Assembly (NCBI GenBank): GCA_009930355.1
Contig: RZYK01000056.1
Location: forward strand, 1 to 11,028
Source: Campylobacterota bacterium
GTDB taxonomy: Bacteria > Campylobacterota > Campylobacteria > Campylobacterales > Sulfurospirillaceae
Length of the DNA stretch: 11,028 nucleotides
Direction of reading: 5' to 3'
Below the pieces are notes generated by a model, which was not told the origin of the DNA, did not search any database, and was given only the letters and a program-made list of their open reading frames with translations. A program made the translations under genes and the position numbers. Each line of letters begins with the position of its first letter. Within the stretch, counting starts at the first letter, position 1. Below are positions 5,876 to 11,028 of this stretch, one piece after another.

Positions 5876-7454
5876 AGAGCTTATTGTTTTGATGATTTAC
5901 ATTTTAGGGATTGCTTTACATGCCAATGAGTATCAAGAAGATCATCGGGCACAAAGAGCTTTACATGTAAAAGACCCTCGTTCCCATATCAAAGTTTTTT
6001 TCCCCTCTATGCCTTACAATTATGTCTCTCGTTTGGTCAACGAAAGTCTGGTTCGATTGGCTGAAAATGAACAGGGTTGGGAGTATGCGCTAGCAGTTTC
6101 AAGCAAAAAACTTTCACCTCTTTTGTACGAGTTTGAGTTACGTCCTCATGTGCGCTTTCAAGATGGCACGCCTTTTAATGCCGATTCGGTAGTTCATAAT
6201 TTTGACTATTTTCTCAAACAGCCTTTTAATTATACGAATATTGATAAAACACTTAAACGTGTTGAAAAAATTTCTGATTTGAAAATTCGCATCCATTTAG
6301 ACAAACCTTATGGAATGCTTTTTCGTGATTTGGCACGTATTTATTTCTATTCAGAAGCTTATTTACGCCAATATGGCTGGGCTGGCGGGGATACGGGAGC
6401 GAATATTCAAAGTGCAGGACCGTATGGATTAGGTCCATATAGTTTAGTAGAAGGCATGGTGACGGGACGGAAACAAACACCGAAGGTCATTTTAAAGGCG
6501 AATCCCTACTATTGGGAAGAGGGGTTGCCTAAGATTGAGACGATAACTCTGTTTACGGAGTTGAGTATGCAAGAGGCATTGGAGTTGGCGCTTTTTAAAG
6601 ATGGAGGAGTGGATTTTATGCAGATTCCTTTTAATAAAAAAGTAGAAACGATGCTTTCACCTTATGCCAAGTTGATTTCTATGCCATCAAGCCACAATTT
6701 TACAATCTATTTTAATTTAAAAAAGAGCAATGCGCCTATTGCCCGAAAAGAGGTACGCCAAGCGCTTAATTGTGCGCTCAATCAACAAAACCTTCTCAAT
6801 TTTACCTACAAAAAAGAGGGGCAACTCAATCCTAATGCGATGAAACCTTTTGAATGTCCTCTGAGCCAAGAAGCGATTTATGCACTTTTGAACAATAGAG
6901 AATTTGAAGTAGCCACACAAGATGCCCTGCTTTTTTTATGGAAGGGCATTGAGTATCAGCTCTCTTTATATGGGGTTCGGTTGCGGTATAAAACGACAAC
7001 GAGCGAAAAAGAGATTTATAACATGATGCAAAAAAATCACACCCAAGTTCAATCGTGGGATATGTTGGTGCAAGGAACACAAGATTATTACGGTAGGCAT
7101 CCGTGGCCTATTTTTATTCGTTATCATGAAAACAATCCATGGAGTTTTGTGAAAGGAGATACTTTGATGCGTCAGTGCATTGAGGCTTTTTTTGAGGCAG
7201 AACAGGGAAGTGAAGCGTTTATTTCTTTGTATGAACGTATTCAAAAACGAGCAAAAGAGGAAGCGTATATGCTGTTTGTTCCTATTCCAAACGCAGTCTT
7301 TGCGATGAATAAAGAGTTGATTTTTGAGCCTTTGGGGATTGGAATGCAGCCTTTTTGGAAGGCAAATATTACCTCTGAACATTGGTCGATAAGAGGAGAA
7401 GTTCCTTATCCTGAAAAACTTCAAGCGCCCATCTTGCCCAAGAGGATTCCATGA
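5865..7454 (+). CDS. Periplasmic solute-binding protein, SBP family 5 (NikA/OppA-like), probable sensor subunit
   Basis: This is a periplasmic ligand-binding protein of 529 residues (NikA about 524, OppA about 543). The signal peptide is LIVLMIYILGIA with cleavage after LHA20. Family 5 features include VRFQDGTPFNADSVV (96-110), GLGPYSLVE (188-196), NPYYW (213-217), a core NLKK...ARKEVRQALN (284-302) and a C-terminal NikA-like end (FVPIPNAVFAMNKELIF, 471-487). The chosen start is TTG at 5865: it keeps Lys4 in the signal n-region and overlaps the regulator gene by 11 bases, with a weak GGGG (5854-5857) as ribosome binding site. The ATG at 5892 would leave a short signal without a positive charge. 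The stop overlaps the kinase start (ATGA at 7451). No permease or ATPase genes are present and both neighbours are signalling genes, so a role in presenting ligand to the kinase is more likely than transport. The ligand is unknown; nickel, haem, peptides and small anions are all known for this fold. Confidence 0.85.
   Translation: MCFKELIVLMIYILGIALHANEYQEDHRAQRALHVKDPRSHIKVFFPSMPYNYVSRLVNESLVRLAENEQGWEYALAVSSKKLSPLLYEFELRPHVRFQDGTPFNADSVVHNFDYFLKQPFNYTNIDKTLKRVEKISDLKIRIHLDKPYGMLFRDLARIYFYSEAYLRQYGWAGGDTGANIQSAGPYGLGPYSLVEGMVTGRKQTPKVILKANPYYWEEGLPKIETITLFTELSMQEALELALFKDGGVDFMQIPFNKKVETMLSPYAKLISMPSSHNFTIYFNLKKSNAPIARKEVRQALNCALNQQNLLNFTYKKEGQLNPNAMKPFECPLSQEAIYALLNNREFEVATQDALLFLWKGIEYQLSLYGVRLRYKTTTSEKEIYNMMQKNHTQVQSWDMLVQGTQDYYGRHPWPIFIRYHENNPWSFVKGDTLMRQCIEAFFEAEQGSEAFISLYERIQKRAKEEAYMLFVPIPNAVFAMNKELIFEPLGIGMQPFWKANITSEHWSIRGEVPYPEKLQAPILPKRIP
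5960..5971. repeat. Palindrome copy 3 (TTTACATGTAAA), inside a gene
   Basis: A perfect copy within codons 32-36 of the binding-protein gene (reading A-L-H-V-K), close to the mature N-terminus. Partial copies TTTACAT (5896) and TTTACATG (5915) lie shortly before it. An intragenic place argues against all copies being simple operators. Confidence 0.65.
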
Positions 7455-9112
7455 AAAATATTCCCATCAAATACAAATTGCTCTTTTTATTTAGTTTTTC
7501 CTTTATTGGAATGCTCATCTTAGCAGAGCGTTCTTTTGCCCTTTCTAAAGAGAATATTCGCAATGCAGCTATTATTTTTGATAATGCAAAAAGTACACAG
7601 TATTTACAAGAAAATTATATAGAGCCTTTAAATGTGCTTCATGAAAAGAGCCTTTCATTGGTGCTTTCTCCTAATGAGGATTATCGAAAGAGCATTGAAG
7701 TTGAGATTATGGAGCAACGCAAGAGATTGGAGGAGCGGTTTAAGGCATTGGATGAGAAGAGTTATGCTATTTGGCAAGCCTATCTTAAAAGCGTTGAGAG
7801 GACATGTTCGTATGTGGCATCTTCTTTTGAAGAGGGCGCCTTTGTCTATGTAACATCTGTGGAGAGGGAGCGTTACTATGCCCTATTGGAGCAACTTAAA
7901 ATTTTACAGCATACTGCTGTACATCATATGGAATCCAATTTTGAAGATATTCAAAGTCGCTCTCAAGCACTGAAGTATGAATTAGCCGTTTTGGTGATTT
8001 TGCTAGCAACATTAGTGTTTATTGCGGGGTATTCTCTCTCAGGGCACATTGTCTCATCGATTCACCGACTTCAAGAGGGATTGCAAGAGTTTTTTGCGTA
8101 TTTACAAACCAGACAAAGTGAACCCAAACCCATTGTTCTCTCAAGCAAAGATGAGCTAGAAACGATGTCTAAACTGCTCAATCAAAGCATCTCAAAAGCC
8201 ACATCGGATATTCAGCAAGACAATGAGTTTATTGAAGATGCCATTAGTGTCGTGAATGATTTGCAGCAGGGTATTCTCTCTTCAAGGCTTCACTCTTTTC
8301 CTCAAGCAGATAAATTACAGCGTCTTAAAGATGTCATTAATACAATGATTGACAACTTGGAGTCAAAAATCAATGAGGAAATTTTAAAGCGAACGGAGCA
8401 AGAGAAGCTATTGATTCAGCAAAGTAAACTTGCGAGTATGGGTGAAATGATAGGCAACATCGCCCACCAATGGCGTCAGCCTTTAGGGGAATTGAGTGCT
8501 ATTTTTATTAACCTTCAAGTTAAACACGCTTTTAATGATTTGGACGATGTAACGTTGTTAAATAGTATTCAGCAGTGCAATAAGCTTAATGCGTATATGT
8601 CAAGTACCATCAGTGATTTTCAAAATTTTTTCAAGCCCTCTAAAGATAAAGAGGTCTTTGAAATATCTGAGGCGTGTCAAAAAGCTATTTCGATGTTGAA
8701 GGCGTCTTTGAATTATCATGGCATAGAACTCTCTTTTGATATTTCAGCGAAGGTTGAGGTTTTAGGTTATCCTAATGAATTTGCACAAGCACTTTTAAAT
8801 ATTCTCTCTAATGCCAAAGATGTGCTTAGCGAGCGTGAAATCAGTAATCCTTTTATTCGATTGGAGCTGAAAAAAGGATATAAATATACCTTGATTGTGA
8901 TTGAAGATAATGGCGGAGGCATTGCTCAGGAGTATGTGGACAGAATTTTTGAGCCTTACTTTACGACTAAGTATGCCAAACAAGGAACCGGCATTGGGCT
9001 TTATATGACGAAGATGATTATTGAGAACAATATGGGTGGGATCATTAACGTTAAAAATACATCTCTTGGCGCTATTTTTACCATTAAATTACCCAGTGTG
9101 GTAAGTGCATAA
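7451..9112 (+). CDS. Membrane sensor histidine kinase
   Basis: This is an inner-membrane sensor kinase of 553 residues. TM1 is about 9-25, a helical periplasmic sensor region about 27-175, and TM2 about 177-196. A HAMP linker follows (about 197-250), then a second HAMP-like module (about 262-304, with LQQGILSSRL...LKDVINTMIDNLE). A helix leads to the H-box GEMIGNIAHQWRQPL with phospho-acceptor H339. The ATPase domain is complete: N-box about 442-455 (N450, N454), G1 DNGGG (486-490), F-box FEPYFTT (500-506) and G2 GTGIGL (512-517). There is no receiver or phosphotransfer domain, unlike hybrid TorS. It starts in the ATGA overlap with the binding-protein gene, with AGAGGA at 7441-7446 as ribosome binding site. 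The order regulator, binding protein, kinase suggests the binding protein contacts the periplasmic helices of this kinase. The kinase call is certain; the signal is unknown. Confidence 0.92.
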   Translation: MKNIPIKYKLLFLFSFSFIGMLILAERSFALSKENIRNAAIIFDNAKSTQYLQENYIEPLNVLHEKSLSLVLSPNEDYRKSIEVEIMEQRKRLEERFKALDEKSYAIWQAYLKSVERTCSYVASSFEEGAFVYVTSVERERYYALLEQLKILQHTAVHHMESNFEDIQSRSQALKYELAVLVILLATLVFIAGYSLSGHIVSSIHRLQEGLQEFFAYLQTRQSEPKPIVLSSKDELETMSKLLNQSISKATSDIQQDNEFIEDAISVVNDLQQGILSSRLHSFPQADKLQRLKDVINTMIDNLESKINEEILKRTEQEKLLIQQSKLASMGEMIGNIAHQWRQPLGELSAIFINLQVKHAFNDLDDVTLLNSIQQCNKLNAYMSSTISDFQNFFKPSKDKEVFEISEACQKAISMLKASLNYHGIELSFDISAKVEVLGYPNEFAQALLNILSNAKDVLSEREISNPFIRLELKKGYKYTLIVIEDNGGGIAQEYVDRIFEPYFTTKYAKQGTGIGLYMTKMIIENNMGGIINVKNTSLGAIFTIKLPSVVSA

Positions 9113-9115
9113 GCT

Positions 9116-9127
9116 TTTACATGTAAA
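9116..9127. repeat. Palindrome copy 4 (TTTACATGTAAA)
   Basis: A perfect copy forming the left half of the convergent terminator, separated from copy 5 by GATC. Confidence 0.75.
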
Positions 9128-9131
9128 GATC

Positions 9132-9143
9132 TTTACATGTAAA
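9132..9143. repeat. Palindrome copy 5 (TTTACATGTAAA)
   Basis: A perfect copy forming the right half of the convergent terminator. Because each unit is itself palindromic, the pair can form either one long hairpin or two small cruciform-like units. Confidence 0.75.
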
Positions 9144-9148
9144 AGTTT

Positions 9149-10597
9149 TTAGTGTTGAGTGTTTTTTTCTTCTATCATAGCATCTAAGGTTATAAAGAGG
9201 GTTTTACTCTCTTTTTCAACTTCATGGAAGGCTTGAACAATGCGTTCTTTCTCTTCTAAAAGGTTAGATGAGGTAGTTCGAATGAGTCCAATAATCTCTA
9301 AAACATGTTCATGAAAATGTTTGTGTGGAGTATAAAGGGCTTTAAAATTTTGTGTATTTCCAAATATTTTCTCACCATCTTTTTCATACCATTCTCCTAA
9401 ACTACAGCGTTCATGGGTTTGGAATTGTGTCTCTTTGTCATTGACATACACTGCGCTATAAGCATCTGATTTGAAAATAGCATGGTTCATTTTGGCTAAT
9501 GTAATAAAAATGGTTTGCTGAATGGTATTAATATTATAAGAAGTACTATTAGAGTGTTCAATCAAACTATTAAAAGTCGTGCTTAATTTATCGAGCGTTT
9601 TAGTTGATTCATCGGCATTTTGTTTCATGGAGGTTGCATTGCTTTCAAGCCCTGCGGTTTCTTGCTGGAGCATTTTAATGGAAATTGCAATCTCTGCAGT
9701 GGCTTTTTGTGTGGTTTCTGCAAGTTTGCGTACTTCATCTGCCACGACAGCAAAGCCACGACCATGCTCACCTGCACGGGCTGCTTCAATAGCAGCATTG
9801 AGGGCTAAGAGGTTCGTTTTATCAGCAATATCGTTAATCATGTCCACCACAGCGCTGATGTCTCGTGTGCGTTGCACTAAAATGCCGATACTTTGCTCAT
9901 TTTGATTGACAAATTCAATTAAAGAGGTGATTTTAGTAATCGTATCTCGTAGATTTTGATAACTTCCTTTGGTCTCTTCGGCGTAGACTTCTCCATCTTT
10001 GGCAATCTCTTTTAATCGTTCAACAATAGTGGTTAAGTTGGATTGAACCGTGGTAAAGTCATTGGATTCACTACTAATTTGCGCCAGTTCTGCATTGAGC
10101 GTATTTCGAGCAATAAAATCATGCGTTTGCTTCATTGCATAAACAGCTTGATTAACCATTTCAACTTGCTCTTTGAATTCCCCATGCATTCCTTTTTGAA
10201 GAATTTTACGGCTAAAGTCTTCTTTGGATGCAGCAAGAATCGTGGATTTAATCTCTTTAGTGACCAATTCAAAATTATCCAGCAAGGAGTTCATATTTGA
10301 GCAGAGCATTTTAAGCTCTCCACCATCATTGACATTGACAATGCGTCCATGTAAATGACCATGTTCACTCTCTTTGACAATGTCTGCGAGTGCATGAATT
10401 GTTTTTTGCACTTTGCGAATATTGATAAACATAAACCAGGCTAAGGCAAAATTGGTGAGATTAATGACTTGAATCCAATGAAAGCCATTGTATGAAACTT
10501 CGAGGATAAAAGCAAACGTAAATGCGACTAAGGAGATAATATTTGCATCTTGCACTTTAGCAAGAGAGGATCTATTCATGCGAAAGTATGAAGGCAT
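9149..10597 (-). CDS. Methyl-accepting chemotaxis protein with short membrane anchor and C-terminal CZB domain (CetA/Aer-like)
   Basis: This is a chemoreceptor of 482 residues. Two membrane segments (about 18-35 and 42-60) form a hairpin with hardly any periplasmic part, as in Aer and CetA. HAMP-like modules follow (about 61-113 and 114-156). The signalling hairpin tip is present (D259-K-T-N-L-L-A-L-N-A-A-I-E-A-A-R-A-G to about 294). A CZB zinc-binding domain lies at about 365-440 with likely ligands H372 (MNHA), C398 (CSLGEWY), H425 and H429 (PHKHFH). The usual first-motif Trp is Phe375. The protein lacks its own ligand-binding domain, and the PAS gene just upstream overlaps it by 26 bases, so it probably receives its signal from that PAS protein. 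The start at 10597 has AAAGG (minus strand of 10607-10611) nine bases upstream; the alternative ATG at 10579 has no such site. CZB domains are linked to zinc and hypochlorous-acid sensing in other receptors. Confidence 0.88.
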   Translation of the reverse strand: MPSYFRMNRSSLAKVQDANIISLVAFTFAFILEVSYNGFHWIQVINLTNFALAWFMFINIRKVQKTIHALADIVKESEHGHLHGRIVNVNDGGELKMLCSNMNSLLDNFELVTKEIKSTILAASKEDFSRKILQKGMHGEFKEQVEMVNQAVYAMKQTHDFIARNTLNAELAQISSESNDFTTVQSNLTTIVERLKEIAKDGEVYAEETKGSYQNLRDTITKITSLIEFVNQNEQSIGILVQRTRDISAVVDMINDIADKTNLLALNAAIEAARAGEHGRGFAVVADEVRKLAETTQKATAEIAISIKMLQQETAGLESNATSMKQNADESTKTLDKLSTTFNSLIEHSNSTSYNINTIQQTIFITLAKMNHAIFKSDAYSAVYVNDKETQFQTHERCSLGEWYEKDGEKIFGNTQNFKALYTPHKHFHEHVLEIIGLIRTTSSNLLEEKERIVQAFHEVEKESKTLFITLDAMIEEKNTQH

Positions 10598-11028
10598 CGT
10601 AGCTAACCTTTAAATGAGATAGGGTATTTTCTAAGAGTGAGAGTGAGGCTTGAACACCATTATGTTGTTCCGCTTTAAGCATTTTGTCATACAGTGGCTC
10701 TATCACACTAAGACCTTTTGGGCTAGGAGAACGCCTTACGGAATGGTATCCAATGATTGTATTTGTTTTGGTATCCGTGATGGGTGTAATATAAGCATGA
10801 ACCCAATAGTAATGGTTGTGTTTGGTACGATTTTTAACATAAGCAAAAATTTCTTTTCCTGCTTGAGCTCGTTCCCAAAGGAGTTTAAAAATAGCCTTTG
10901 GCATATCTGGATGCCGTAAGATGTTATGCGGTTTACCAATCAACTCTTTTTCTTGATAGCCAGAAATTTCAATAAAAAGATCATTGGCGTAAGTGATTCT
11001 TCCTTTAAGGTCTGTTTTTGAGACAATA
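10572..11028 (-). CDS. PAS-domain energy-taxis sensor (CetB/Aer-like), 5' end outside window
   Basis: The frame is open to the right edge, giving 151 visible residues; the N-terminus is missing. It reads IVSKTDLKGRITYANDLFIE, then an Aer-type PAS core with GKPHNILRHPDMPKAIFKLLW, HYYWVHAYITPI and IGYHSVRRSPS. The HNILRHPDMP string is a hallmark of the FAD-binding PAS of Aer and CetB. After the PAS, about 45 residues of mostly helical sequence may contact the receptor. There is no membrane or signalling domain before the stop at 10572-10574. The gene overlaps the chemoreceptor start by 26 bases, indicating translational coupling. The pair would act like Campylobacter CetB (PAS, 165 residues) and CetA. 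FAD binding is inferred from family resemblance. Confidence 0.85.
   Translation of the reverse strand, partial: IVSKTDLKGRITYANDLFIEISGYQEKELIGKPHNILRHPDMPKAIFKLLWERAQAGKEIFAYVKNRTKHNHYYWVHAYITPITDTKTNTIIGYHSVRRSPSPKGLSVIEPLYDKMLKAEQHNGVQASLSLLENTLSHLKVSYDAFILSHE

Larger units (their letters stand above)
9112..9150. terminator. Convergent (two-way) terminator made of two joined palindromes
   Basis: Positions 9114-9145 form a perfect 32-base palindrome centred on GATC (9128-9131), able to fold as a long hairpin in RNA from either strand. A T-run (9146-9150) follows on the plus strand; the minus-strand side has only a weak T tail. It lies between the kinase stop (9110-9112) and the chemoreceptor stop (9149-9151, read on minus), so it probably ends both transcripts. 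Confidence 0.75.

Noticed and set aside
6966..7424. Long minus-strand frame (152 codons) inside the binding-protein gene.
   Set aside because: It lies fully inside a well-supported gene, has no recognisable domain and an odd residue mix; it is a codon-bias shadow.
5865..7454. Binding protein read as the nickel or peptide importer subunit itself.
   Set aside because: No permease or ATPase genes adjoin it and both neighbours are signalling genes with overlapping ends; a pure transport role is possible only with distant partners.
1820..9143. The repeated palindrome as a CRISPR array.
   Set aside because: Copies are scattered over 7 kb in unrelated contexts, without regular spacers, and the unit is too short.
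9579..9905. Plus-strand frame (108 codons) opposite the chemoreceptor signalling domain.
   Set aside because: It is antisense to the highly conserved receptor tip; the Ala/Ser-rich product reflects the receptor codons and is not a separate gene.

Overview
The window looks like a chromosomal segment of a free-living Campylobacterota (Epsilonproteobacteria), most probably Sulfurospirillum or a close relative. This is inferred from the moderately AT-rich base composition, the Campylobacter-like N-/S-oxide reductase with a mono-haem cytochrome partner, the histidine kinase H-box style, and a split PAS + chemoreceptor pair like Campylobacter CetB/CetA. No database search was possible. No insertion sequence, phage gene or CRISPR array is visible.

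Layout, left to right. (1) 41-1615, plus strand: permease and substrate-binding lipoprotein of a methionine ABC importer (metI, metQ), separated by a strong hairpin and closed by a clear terminator at 1632-1673. (2) 1728-1804: tRNA-Arg(CCT) with its own -10 box and encoded CCA. (3) 1992-5080: a Tat-exported molybdopterin N-/S-oxide reductase (torA-like) overlapping by one base a periplasmic mono-haem cytochrome c that resembles the C-terminal haem domain of TorC; a terminator follows. (4) 5189-9112: a tightly coupled three-gene sensory operon: an OmpR/TorR-type response regulator, a periplasmic solute-binding protein of the NikA/OppA type (SBP family 5), and a membrane histidine kinase. Both junctions overlap. 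No transporter permease or ATPase accompanies the binding protein, so it is probably a sensing subunit. (5) 9149-11028, minus strand: a PAS protein (incomplete at the window edge) overlapping a chemoreceptor with a short membrane hairpin and a C-terminal CZB zinc-binding domain, i.e. a bipartite Aer/CetAB-like energy-taxis pair.

How they may work together: the reductase/cytochrome pair allows respiration with TMAO, DMSO or a related oxide. The adjacent regulator-binding protein-kinase operon has the three roles of E. coli TorR-TorT-TorS, but with an unrelated binding-protein family in the TorT role. It is the best candidate in the window for a little-described system. The PAS/CZB receptor pair would link redox state, and perhaps zinc or oxidant state, to motility.

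A second notable signal is the palindrome TTTACATGTAAA: four perfect copies and one 11/12 copy in 11 kb. One lies over the predicted transcription start of the sensory operon, one inside its second gene, and two are joined head to tail to form the convergent terminator between the kinase and the chemoreceptor.
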